This document shows positions 47,824-59,800 of a stretch of DNA of 64,000 nt, piece by piece. Position numbers and translations under genes: made by a program. Under the pieces are notes generated by a model. It did not search any database. It was not told where the DNA came from and saw only the letters and a program-made list of their open reading frames with translations. Source of the stretch: Holacanthus passer (Eukaryota; Chordata; Actinopteri; Pomacanthidae); assembly GCA_025331565.1 (NCBI GenBank), contig JAFREQ010000169.1, forward strand, positions 1 to 64,000. Direction: 5' to 3'. Numbering within the stretch: the first letter of the stretch is position 1; every line of letters begins with the position of its first letter.

Positions 47824-50800
47824 TCACATGATGGGACAGCTCTCTCTGATTCCAGCCTAAGAGGAAAGATTGATGAAGTTATTATCATCACACACGATGT
47901 CAGTCAAACACAAAAAAGCCTCCAAGCTGAATCATTTGTTTGATTTCCAATTAGGCCTTTAAAAGGTTTAAGTCACGTCTCAGCTACAGGTGTTGCAGCT
48001 CTCACCTTGCGAGGAGTGCTGGTGCTGAACACGTAGGAGTGCGGCAGTAAACCCTCGGAGAGGCCTCCGCTGCGGTAGGAGCGTGAAGCCGAGGTCACCG
48101 AGCAGTTGCTGGATTTGTCTGAAGGAAGCCCACAGGAGCCGCAGACCACCGTCCGGCTCCGCAGGTTGTACTCGCTGTCCCCACAGGTGCTGTGAGCCAC
48201 CTGCTCGGGCAAAGACACTCAGTATTCATATGAGAGCATTTCATAAAAACACTCAGTATTCATTTGAGAGCATTTCATAAAAACACAGTGCTGATATGCC
48301 ATTTTTTCAAACAAAAATAAAATATTCCCTGGTTGCAGATTCTTAAATGTAGATTTGCTGCTTTAGGATTCATATTAGAGCAAACTGAATATCTTTGGGT
48401 TTGTGTTGGTCCTATCTTTGGCTGTGGAAAATTGTGAGTGAATTTCTTTTACTATTGTCTTATATTTTCTAGAAAAAAGCATTAATTAGTTAATCCAGGA
48501 AATAAACAGCAGATTAATTAATAATGATGTTTTTATTCCCCAAAATCTGGTTGCTGTTCCACTAACCACCATTTCATTACAGATTGTTTATGTGTTTGTG
48601 CATCATCTCAGTGCATGTGGCCAATTTTAATATTAACATTAATAACTTTAATGCATGTTATCAAAACAGTTTCTCTCACCATGTCGTCATCTTCTTCTTC
48701 AAGCTGTGTGCGGGTAACCTTCCTCATCGCCATTTCCTAGAAGAAAAAGTATTATTGTGTTTATTATTTATTTTATCTTTAAAGCTCTGTGCAAAGAACT
48801 TCACACTTGCATAATAAAAACTTAATGTAATCATAGTAGTTTAAGTTTTAATAAAGTGTCCATCAAATATCATAAGGTGAATTTAAGATACCTCTCCATT
48901 GGCGCTGATCAGGGTGGTCTGGAACAGGTCTCCGGTGCCCCAAGACGGCTGAGTCTTCCACACCAGGTCAGAGGGGGGACTGTGGATCCCACCAGCTCCT
49001 GAGGCCCAGATCTGAAACCGTACAACAGGTAGAAACAGGGTGAGCCGTCTGTAACTGTGTTCATCACTGTTCATCATTCAGCTGAGTGAAGGTGCTGCTC
49101 ACCGTGACCCTCTGGCCGGCCTTCAAGGTGAATTTCACTGGAAACTTGAAGATGATGGGAGCACCGGATCCCACCTGCCGCTTCACCTGCCAGTTCCCCA
49201 AGTTTTGGTCCTGATGGGTGGGACAAAAAGTCAGAGGTTTGTTTCTATAGCGTCAGATCCTCAAAGTGAAAATCTCCCTCAGCAGCTTTGTAAAGCTGCA
49301 TGAGGCCGCTTTGTGTCTGTGGCTTCAAATAAAGGTGAGATGACTAGTTTCTAAAAGAGCGTCTATGTGATCAACTAACATAATCATGATCCCATTTCTC
49401 AGATTATATTTAACTATCCCACCATTGTTTCTTCATCTTCTCACCTCGTCTGCCTTGTTGCTGAGTCTGACATATTTCCCCTCCAGGTCCACCTCGTCCA
49501 CAGTGACCCGTCCGCTGGCTGAGGCCTGCTGGGTGATGCGAGTGCGGGCCAAGGCTCCACCTGCAAAGCTGGAGGCCTCGCTGTCGGTGTCGTTGGGGCG
49601 GCGCCTCTTGGCAGGAGAACTCTGAGCCGTGTAGTGGACGGATCGAGACTGAGCTCCTGAAGCAGAGGAACGACTTCCTGTCACTTTGGTGGGCGGGGGG
49701 CTGGGGGAGAGACGCAGCCTGCAGGGACAAACATGATGATCTTTATTAACTGGGGGGAAAAAAAGTGTGGGAGGAACATGTCTTACTGCAAACTGTGATG
49801 CATCATACCTCTGCTCCTCTCCCTCCAGCAGCTTCCTGTAGGCACATATCTCCATATCCAGAGCCAGCTTGACGTCCAGCAGCTCCTGATACTCATCCAG
49901 CTGCTGCTGCATTTGCTGCCTCATCTCGGCCATTTCTCTGTCTTTCTCTCCCAGCAGGCGACGTGTGGTGTCCCGCTCCCGAGACAGGGCATCCTCCAGG
50001 TCCCTCACCTTCGCCTCGCGGGCCGCCAGCTGGATCAGACAGGAGAATCACATGTTTATTGTCAGGTAAGAGGTAGATAAGTAAGTCTGAAAGCAGCAGA
50101 GGAATCTAACAAGAGGGGCTGATCTAATATTTTTGTGAAGATGAGGGCTAAGAGACATTTTGGCAACATCAAGTAAAAATGTATCTGAAATTTTGAACTC
50201 AAAATTTTTGTGAATTTCAATAAAAGGATAAACAGATCTTATGTTATTTTGTTTTTGCTTTAAAATGAAGGCAACGTCACATGATGCCCTTTTTTGCTAT
50301 AAATCTTAAAAGGCACATATTCATAACAATGCAATGCATTATGGATACTTGCATGAGAGTCCTGAATGTGACCAGCGGCTCATCTCAGCTCACCTGTTTC
50401 TGCAGCTGGCTGAGCTGAGAGGACATCGACTCCAGGCGGATTCGTGTCTGCTGGAGCTCCTCGTGTGCTGCTCCAACCAGGTGGCTGCTCCTGTCCGCAG
50501 ACTGACGAGCAGTTTCCAGCTGACAGAACAACAAGGTAGAAAATTAATAAAATTATCAAAGAGCTCTAAATTCTGAATCTCATTTTGCTTCATTTGTGAA
50601 ACTGTGCACCTGTTGCAAATGCAAACTGTCCTTACTTCATGATAACATTAACTTGATGGTCTACCTTGGTATTGTAGGTCTTCTCGATCTCATCCTTGTA
50701 CATTTTGATCTGCAGTTCGTGCTGGTTACGCATCTCCACCAGCGCCTCCGCCAACTTGCTTTCAAAGTCCTGCTGGTGCCCATTGTCCAACTCCACCATA

Positions 50801-53532
50801 CGAGACTCGTGGCGCCGCTTTACCTCCCTCAGTTCCTGTTGGAAAGTTACCGAACTCTTCAACAAATGCATGTTTTTCTAAATAACAGGCAGATGTTGAT
50901 GTGATGAAAGTGGAAAGTGAATCATCATTGATGATGACAAGAACTTTTCCCAGGAGTCTGACCTCAGAGTGGAGGTTTTTCTGAAACTCCAGCTCCTCTT
51001 TGAGGGTTTGGATGCGATTCTCTCCATCCACCCTCCTCAGCATCTCATCCTGCAGCTGCTTCCTGGCATCGCTCAAACTGGTGTCCAGCTAAGAAACGCA
51101 ACAGGAACTGAATATTAGTACAAACATTCACATAAAAATATGGAGTAAATATAGTAAGAAGACAAGGAGAGAAGGGAGGCTGCTCTTTAATCAAAATGTC
51201 TGAGCTCAAGCACCATGACAGAAGTCTGACGTCAGCAAATGCCGTCACGTCATATGCTCGCGCAGACACACACAGATACTGAATTCAAGAATTTTCATGC
51301 TTTATTTTTACTCAAGACAATGATGTAAGCCCTGAGCCTTGTGAGGCCTTTTCAAAACTATACTGGAAAAAGTAAAGGAATAAATAGCAACTGGCAAAAA
51401 TGCAAAATGTGGTTGTGACTGAGTCTTTGATTAGCTGGTATTTATCACCACTAAGTGTAAAACACAAAGGTTTATTAGGGACAAACTAAGAGTTGATGAG
51501 TTTGTAGGTTGACTGCACAAAGATGGAGTCCAGATGTGTTTCCACTGAGTTTTAAACCTGGCCTGGATTTCAGTTTACCTTGGCAACCTGCGTCTTCAGG
51601 TCCCTGTTTTCCACCTCCAGGTTACGTTTCTCTCCCAGAGCCGTAGTCAGGGACGCGTCCTTCGAGTTCAGCAGAGCCTCCAGGTCTTTGAGCCTCTGCG
51701 ACGCTCCAGCCAGGTCCGACTCCTTTTTGGTGTTCCTGTAAAGTCAAAAAGAGTTTTGGATGTTAAGTTGCATTTCGATGGAGGATGATCCAGTGAATAG
51801 AACCGGGATAGACATCCATTTTGTTTGGTAACTTAAGAACCAAGTGGAAACTTAATTACGCCAGTTTCCTTTCTACAGTCTAGTGAAACAAATATGAGCT
51901 ATTTTTGAATAAGGATGTCGCCTTGATGAAATAGAAACAGTGGGAAAGACCTTGGTGCATATGACTCATAGGCCACAATGATCTGCATCCAATCCCGTGA
52001 ATCTGGTAGCCACAGGCCACAGCCGACGGTGTTTAGCTGACTGCCATGACAACGGCTTGGCTTTGCCAAACACACAACTGCCTCCGTCTCAATATTTATG
52101 GAAAAATAGCGGAGGCAAGAGTGCGGCCCTCCAAACACTGCCACGTATTGTGTGCTTAATGGTTACTTTGGTGAAAGAGGAGAAAGTGGGGAAAGAGTTA
52201 GTCATCGGACTCTGGATGTGGCAGCATGGGAAGGAGTCGGCGTAACAGTCCAACGTCAAACTGCAGTGAGCAATGGGGAGGGTATGCTGAAGCCAGGGAG
52301 TGGCCCCAGCAGCAGGGCAGCTCCCACAGCGTCTGCAGAGTCGCACAAGCGCCAGCTATTGGGAGCTAACGAGTGAGTGTGTTCTGCTGCTGTGGATCAC
52401 GTGCAGGAGATGGAGACGTTAACACTGCAAACACAAAACCCTCCCACTGATGCATTAAGGGACAAACTGAGGCCTTTAACTTCAGAAGCCTCGAGGGAGC
52501 TGTTTCTTCTCTTAATCATCAGATTAACAAAATATCTGCATCAGTAGTTCTTTTCATTTGGATTTAAAGGTTAAGCCAGAAGGGTTTGTTTTATTTTTGA
52601 CCAAAAAACTTTTCTAATCTTGGAAAAGAAGCCACCGGTTAGACAGTTTTTTGTCTGTTATGCGTTGGGATGGTTACAATTATTTTGCAAGTACTTTGCC
52701 AGAAGGTTTGGTAATTCTGACTAGACTGTGTCATTACTTCAGCAGCAGCCACCACAAATGATAATTAAGGGATAATAGAAGAGCTAAAATGTTATATAAT
52801 GGAACAAGTAGAGAAGAGTCATGATGACAGCAAACTGACTCAGTAATGTCATTTCCACAGAAATATCTATCCAGTCTTAAGATTAGCCATCATTAAACAC
52901 TAGTCATGAATTGAGTAAAGGTGTGTTTTGTTGCTTATGAATTTCATTTGTAAGAGTCACTTGAATTGTGAAAAATCTACATCTCACAAATGCGCACGGG
53001 CGCTTTTAAGGAATTCAGGGCCTCAGATGTGCTGAGACCCCCTTAAACCCCCCCTCCCTTCAGTAGTTTATCACTGTTTGCAAATACTCCTCCTTTTTTT
53101 CTGCACTAGCACCACCCCTGCACACACATGGGCTCACAGAAAACAGCATGCTGTCAGATTTAGATTCGGACCAGGGTGAAGTGCTGCAGCCCACCTTGCT
53201 TTCAGCTCCTTGTAGTCCTCTCGCAGCTTTCCCAGCTCCAGCTGCAGACGAGCTCGCTCTTTGGCCACAGAGTCCAGAGTCTGACGGGCATCGGCCAGCT
53301 CGGTCTCGTAAGCGGCCTTCAGGCCCGTCAGCTCCCGGCTGATCTCTGTCTCTGACTCGGTGATGCGGAGACGCAGGCCGGCGTTCTCGGCCTCCAGGAA
53401 GCGAACCTTGTCGATGTAGACGGCCAACCGGTCATTGAGGTTGGACAGGTCCTCCTTCTCCTGGAGCCGAGTGATGCGGTTGGGGGACAGTGGAGTGTTT
53501 GCACCTCGGGGAGTGTTTTTGGGTGTCGCCAT
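47824..53532 (-). CDS. lmna: Lamin A
   Basis: Twelve coding exons: 53532-53195, 51735-51579, 51088-50963, 50835-50665, 50519-50394, 50029-49809, 49718-49445, 49210-49103, 49011-48892, 48736-48680, 48200-48006 and 47856-47824. They encode 641 residues (human prelamin A 664). Sizes of exons 2-6, 8 and 9 (157, 126, 171, 126, 221, 108, 120) equal the human ones as I recall them. It is a nuclear-envelope intermediate filament. Marks: the TPLSP mitotic phosphorylation site (Ser16), coiled-coil rod from RLQEKEDL to LLEGEEQR at about residue 380, LRLSPSP, a nuclear localisation signal KRRR at 417-420, an Ig-fold tail (VDLEGKYVRL to SANGE), and a CaaX box CPIM at 638-641 for farnesylation. CaaX plus the long tail exon mark it as lamin A rather than B. 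Exon 7 is longer than human and exon 10 shorter. Tyr622 takes the place of the prelamin cleavage Tyr. Confidence 0.96.
48330..48535. mobile_element. Non-autonomous element in an lmna intron (family B)
   Basis: Contains TAGATTTGCTGCTTTAGG, CAAACTGAATATCTTTGGGT and GCAGATTAATTAATAATGAT, matching the family seen in galr1, zbtb22 and naxe introns. Confidence 0.65.
51736..53194 (-). other. lmna: lmna intron 1
   Basis: The longest lmna intron (about 1.46 kb). Its part at 51880-52380 is GC-balanced and non-repetitive, unlike the AT-rich remainder, and includes CTATTTTT words like halves of MEF2 sites. It could hold a regulatory element; nothing is proven. Confidence 0.3.
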
Positions 53533-53994
53533 TTTACTTATCTGCTGTCTTTCCTGAAACAGACACAATCAACTTATTAATTATTGTGAAAGTTTGTTTT
53601 TCATGCACAATAAACGTTTTTTTATTCTGATGCACATATGCAAATACTGCTGTTGTACTGTACTTTACACTTTACTTTAGATAGGAGGATGGCGGAAGTT
53701 CACCACTGTCAATATCCAAAATAAATCCACAAAGTTATCCATAAAAGCAGATTTTCACTTTTAAGGAAAAGTGCATCTGTGAATCTCCACATGTAACAAA
53801 GTCATAACTGCAGGTTTGGAATTGAAATTAAACCTAATTTAATTTAAAATATTCTCTGTTTCCAGAACCCTTTATCAAAAAACATATAAAAGACAAAGAG
53901 TATAATTAATCAAAAGCCATGGGAGGGGTTATCGACTCCACCCAAAACTCAAACAAATGTGCACAAAAGATGCCAACTGTGAAAGAAGATTTAC

Positions 53995-54120
53995 CTTTTT
54001 AAAGCTGGTCTGATGAAGAGAAAACTCTGCTCTGAGGAGATTTCTAGTCTTCTCTGTTAGTTTTCTTTGTTATCTTGTGATGAGAGCGTCCCTGTTAGTT
54101 CTCCAACACTGTTCGGGCTG
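53995..54120 (-). other. lmna: Probable non-coding first exon of lmna
   Basis: On the minus strand GCTTTAAAAAG is followed by GTAAATC (donor at 53994). The coding exon begins after GTCTGTTTCAG at 53554, giving a 5' UTR intron of about 440 bases. A CArG-like CCCATATAGG at 54154-54163 lies just upstream. Confidence 0.45.
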
Positions 54121-54224
54121 TTACTGCACTGTCTGCAAATCCATCTGAGAGTGCCCATATAGGAAAGAATGAGCTGGGAGGAGAGAGGTTGGCCTCAACT
54201 TTGGCACTTGGTAGGTGGTTGTTC

Positions 54225-54267
<43 letters not shown>

Positions 54268-56640
54268 CCACTGTGATGGGTGTGCAGTCTGAATGAATGA
54301 GTCATCCCCTTCTAAAAGAAACTCCATGTGATACATACAAGGGATAATTTTAAGCAGATCTTTTGCCTGAGAGTCGATTTCTACTTATTTATTTTGTTTG
54401 ACTCAAACCACACTTCTCATACTTCTCCGTGAAGTTATATAAGAGGTTTCAGATTGTTTTAACCCTTAAACACAGAGCTGGAGTTTTCAGAGCTTGAAGC
54501 CTGTTTGCATGCACACTGACTCAAGACAACCTAATAAAGTTACTTCCTTATTCCTAAGTGAAAGATCAGTTCAGTTTCAGGAATGCGTTTCTTACATAAG
54601 TCTATCAGCTTTAATAAAACATCTCTGTCTCATATAAGATGATTCTCAGCTGCATCGTATGAGTTGGACTAAATTAGAAGAAGAAGTAAACATGCTCCAA
54701 CAGACACCAGTAATGTATTAATGGTTTTATGGTTATATGGATTTTTGGGGACATGCGCAAGACATCTAAAATACATATGACAGCTTGATGGTGCAACCAT
54801 AAGAAGCATGAAGCCTTGGGTTAATACATCACACACTGAGGCGTCGATGAAGAGTTGGAACAAGCTGATACAGATTATAAATGTGGAATAAGTCGTTAGT
54901 TAGTCGTTGAGTAACTGGAATAAGTTACTCAATGGGAAATAAAAGGCAGAAATTGGATGTTGAGGGGTTTTAATTTCAGGAATGTTTTATTACACATTTC
55001 CATTAAATAGTCCAACAGATCTGGAGGTTTTTTCAGTGAACAACACAATTAATTATTGAAATTTGTCATTAGATGTGCAGTCAAAGTGTGATCTTGGGTT
55101 TGCCTCAGTGATATTAAACTTTTTGACTGTGTCTCTTAAAATGAGGCAACATGTGCTTGTGACCTTTTATCACATATCAGTGTGGACATGAGAGGGACTT
55201 TTCCTTCATTTTTTGTTTGTTATTGAGAGTAAACAGAGGAATGAGGAGAGAGGTAGAGGAGAAATGAGGCCTAGACTCAAACCTGTGACATTGTGATTAC
55301 ACAGTCAGTGGCTCAAAATCCTTTAGCACACCAATACAGTATATGATGCTTGAATTTAGGGATTTCCACAAACCTGAAGATGTTAAAGCATTAAGAGAAG
55401 AAAAAAAGGCATTAGAGAAAAGTCAGATATATTAAACATATTTATTTCAAGTTACAGACATTAGCTCTGTAATTGTCTTGACTGTCTCATGACCCTTTGT
55501 GGGGTCCTGACCCCCAGGTTAAGAACCACTATCAAATTTAGATGTGTCATCATTATTATTATTACTATTATTATTATTGTCCATTGCTTTGCTATATTTC
55601 ATATGAAGATGTTCTGAGGATTTTAAAGGTGTAATGTTTGTGAATTGGTGCTGTCTGTTATTTCCTGATGTGCAAAACTCTTCCTGTAGTCTCCCAAACT
55701 ATTCCTGATATTGATTAATTGATCATTTTAAATCTATTTGAACGCATATGTTCATCATGTGACTCTGCATGTTGTAGAAAATCTCCAATTAATTAAAAAT
55801 AAAAACAATGCACACACACGTTAACATTAAAACTAAATTTGTGGTGTTAGTAAAGCATTTAAAGGGTAAATGTCTGGATCTCAGCCGTGGTTTTGATCAT
55901 TCTCTGCAGAGGACATGATGACAGACACAACATCGCCTCCAGCTCTTTGAATCTGACGGAAAAACTGACACAAACACAACATGATCTCCTCTCATCTGTT
56001 CTCCAACTCGATACACGTCCTGATGTTGGAGTAAAAAAAACATAATAAGTGTGTGATCTGACATAAAACTGTGAATGATGAGGAGCGTCTGAGCAGCTCT
56101 GAGGGACGACATGGACACTTTCTGTCATGTGGTTTGTGGGAAAACCCGTATTGGATCTCTGTGGTCACCTGGGCCAAAGACCAGAAAACAGTGGTCCTCT
56201 GATTGTCAGTGCATGGTGGGTAAATACTGTGCAGATTAATATGAATGCATGAAAAAAAAACATGCAATTGTCTCAAAAAAGCTTAAAGAAAATAATGCAT
56301 CCGAAATTTACATTTTTGGTGCAGAAATAAACAGAAGATTCTGCAAACCCTCAAATGAGTCACGTGAATACTCGCTTACAATATGTGAACATTTTGCAAA
56401 ACCAAAGCAAGAATTACAAGAAAAAAGCCATCATTTTCACCACATAACAAACCGTGTGAACAAATCCACTCCATATCTTATCGTGTGCATGCGGCAGCCT
56501 GCAGCCCGGAGCGGATAAACAGCAGCTGTGCGCAACGCAGCAACAACAAGGAAACCAAGGACAAAAAAAAAACACATCAAAGGAACTTAAAAAAAAGGGA
56601 AATAATCTTCCATCCTTGCTTCCACGAGTTAATCTGCAAC
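54121..56640. other. Intergenic between divergent lmna and usf2
   Basis: Contains a CT microsatellite at 54226-54268 close to the lmna start, an ATT microsatellite at 55550-55577 and a GGTTAAGAACCACTATC repeat fragment at about 55519-55535. No gene is supported. Confidence 0.6.
54226..54268. repeat. CT microsatellite upstream of lmna
   Basis: About 21 CT units (GA on the lmna strand), 105 bases upstream of the presumed first exon, a common promoter-proximal position for GA repeats. Confidence 0.9.
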
Positions 56641-56642
56641 GC

Positions 56643-56840
56643 TATAAAAACCGGGCTCGGAGCAGCAGCGCCGCCGTGAACCTGCGCACAAAGCGGCGGA
56701 GGTTCGCAGTGTTTGCGCACAGGGCGCGCGGTTCCGTCCTGCTCGCCAGCGGCCTCCATTTTAGCTCGTCGCCCGCTCGCTGCCTCACGTGTCCTGGACT
56801 GTCTTCCTCACATGACCCGTGTGTTTGTCCCCGTGATCAG
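56643..56840 (+). promoter_or_regulatory. usf2: usf2 promoter with TATA-like box and E-boxes
   Basis: A CpG-rich stretch. TATAAAAA is at 56643-56650, a YY1-like CCATTTT at 56756-56762, a perfect USF-type E-box CACGTG at 56786-56791 and a second E-box CACATG at 56809-56814. USF proteins bind CACGTG, so feedback on its own gene is plausible. The exact start site is not visible. Confidence 0.5.
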
Positions 56841-56899
56841 CGCTTCCATCTCCGTAAATCAGTGTCGTTGAATATTTTTTTCCCCCCCGCACAGGCTTC

Positions 56900-59800
56900 A
56901 TGGAGATGCTGGAGCAGAGTCTGGACAGCTCGGCGAGGTGAGAGGCTGCCGGCCGCTTCCTGCTCGGCCATCACGGCCTAAAAGCTGCTTTCTCTCCATG
57001 CAATGATCCGCTGTTCACAACCTGCACACACTTTCAACATGTGTGCATTGATTCCTCTTCAGCTCCGGTTTGATTCTGTGCAGCTGATGCAACCTTTAAC
57101 ACATTTCCTGCAGAATTTGTGCGCCTTTTTTTTTTTTTTTTTTTCAAATTTAACATCACCGTTGCTGTTGTATTTAGTTGACAGGAAAGGGAAATGCACA
57201 GCAGCACTATTTGATTATTTTGTGACTGTGTTTTGTTCTAACATCTAATTGCATGCTGCTGTTTTTGTAGCTGATGCAACTCTTTTTGGATTAAAATGCT
57301 TAAATCAAACAGGAGGGGCGATGTTGGGGTTGTTATTTAAGTTTGTGTTGCGACCAATCAAAACACTTAGACTCACTTTACTTTTAAATCTCAAGTTTGT
57401 GGCTCAATTCTTAAATTTTCCTGCTGAAAGTTGCTGAAAACATGATTTCTATTATTTATCACTCACTTTATTTATGTCTTCTCCATCATCTCCTCTTTGA
57501 CCACCTGGTGGCGCCCTTCACTCACAACTGCTTGCTGCACATATACATTGATAACTAAGGATGATGTTTCTGAGAAATGAGTTGGGTTTAGCTTGAAATT
57601 GACTCACTGGTGTTTTCCTTTTGTTTGCAGTCACGACAAACAGGAAACAGAGGAGGTGGTGCAGTTACAGGAAGGTGGGAGCCTCGTTTCTTGTCGTCCC
57701 AACAAGTGATTCAAATAATCAGCCTCTTCTCTGAACATAATACCTGTGATGCAAATTTACGCTTTGCCTCTTTGAGACTCTTGACTCTGAGCAGAACGCG
57801 TGCACGCCTGCAGTCGTCGTCTGCAGACATGCATCCGCTCACATCTGGTTTTTATGGTTCTGTTTTGGTGCAGCGTCACTGATTTGAAACACGTTGACCT
57901 GTGTGTTGCAGGAGAGGCGGTGGGGACGGAGGAGCAGACCGCAGTGACCATCACCGGCGTCCCGCAGGCTGCGTTCACTGACCACAATGTGCAGTACCAG
58001 TTCCGCACAGAGAACAGTGGAGGACAGGTGAGTGGAGAACCTGCCCTCTGCACATGTTGGTTGGTTTGTTAGATGAGCTCAAATATTCAGAAGATTGACA
58101 GGAATGTCACGATACACACACACAATATGCAACATACAGTTAGTCACACATGTATTACAGTAATACACAAGTATTACTAAAACTATCAGTTCAAGTTTAA
58201 AGTCTCTCAAAGTAATGAGTTGGTTGAGTTGAGTTCATTGAGAACGGCACAAACTCTCCTTACAGATGTTTGAGTTATACATGAATTTAACATTACACAA
58301 TGAATGATTCAAATGCCCTGTTGTGCTTCCTGGAATACAGAGCCGCAGAGAAACCAAAACTTCCAGATTTAGTTTCAGTACAACCCTGATTCCAAAGAAG
58401 TTGGTATGCTGTATAAAACCATGATACTATCACCTGTTACCAATGAACCTGTTTACCTGTGGAATGTTCAAACAGGTGTTTTTGGATCAGTCCACAACTT
58501 TCACAGTCTTTTGTTGCTCCTGTCCCAACTTGTTTGAAACATGTTGCTGCCATCAAATTCAGAACAAGCAGATATTTACAAAAATCAATGTTGACGAGAT
58601 CAAACATTAAATATATTGTCTCTGTGCTGTTTTCAGAAAGGATCAGCAGATTATCACATTCTGTTTTATTTCTATTTCACACAGCGTCCAAACTTTTCCC
58701 ACTGACATTTGTAAGAGCGCTAATAACTCACATCTGGCTTTGGAACAGCTGCATGTCGTGTAGCTTGCTTCATACATTTATATAAGACTGGTGTATTTTT
58801 TTGAGAACCTGTCTAATATCTTTCTGTGTTCAGAGTTTATATTTTGTTTTGTGGATGCCAAGCTATGATTGGACGATCACTGTTTGACTGAGGGCTTTAG
58901 CTAACAGTTCATTTAAGGTTGAAGTTCAGTGTGCAAGTCCTTTGGCAAACCAGGGTTAAAAAATGGAAATTATTCTTAGCTTTGTTCACACCAGCCAATT
59001 TGGTAGTGATTCATTCAAATTCTAGAAATAACCACAAACCAAATGAGACAGATGTTAACCCCTGACAACCAGTTACATGATGCAAATGTTAGGTTCCTCT
59101 TTTTTTAGAGGAATGGTGTAAGCACTAGATTAAACTGTGCTCGGGTCGGGTTGGCTGTTTTTGTTTTTTTTATTAATAGCCCTGGTTTCATTCATGGTCC
59201 TCCTTTTTTGAAAGCTTTACTTTCTGCTCCATCCTCAGGTGACCTATCGGGTGGTTCAGGTGACAGACGATCAATTAGAAGCAACAGCTGACGGGACCGG
59301 AGCCGTCAGCGTCGTCTCCACTGCAGCGTTTGCTGGAGCCCCTCAGGCTGTGGCACAGGTGATAGTTTAGAACCGCTATGACTTTACCATATACATTAGC
59401 TGTTTACTAGTTGACTGACTCCTTGACTCCGCCTTTGCCAGGCTGTTATCCAGAACCCTTTCAGCAACGGGGGCAGTCCTGGTGGGGAGACTGTGGGAGG
59501 AGAGACACGTTTCGCTTATTTCCCTGCCGCCACCGTCAGCGATGGAACGGCCACGGCCGTGTCGGTGCAGGCCACCGCTGACCCAGCCATCACACAGGCA
59601 GGAGGTGAGGCAGCTGGGGGAAACGTGCCACCTCGTCTTACAAAATGAGGGAGAGATTTTGTAAACAAAATGTTAAATTCACAATTTGTAATTCAGTCGT
59701 CATTTGAGGATAATTTCATTTTCGTCATTTGCCTCCCATAACCCAGGTCAGTTCTACGTGATGATGAGCCCCCCTGAGGTGCTGCAGACGACGGCCCCTC

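Noticed and set aside
48083..48280. Plus-strand frame opposite lmna exon 11
   Set aside because: Antisense shadow of the lamin tail exon.
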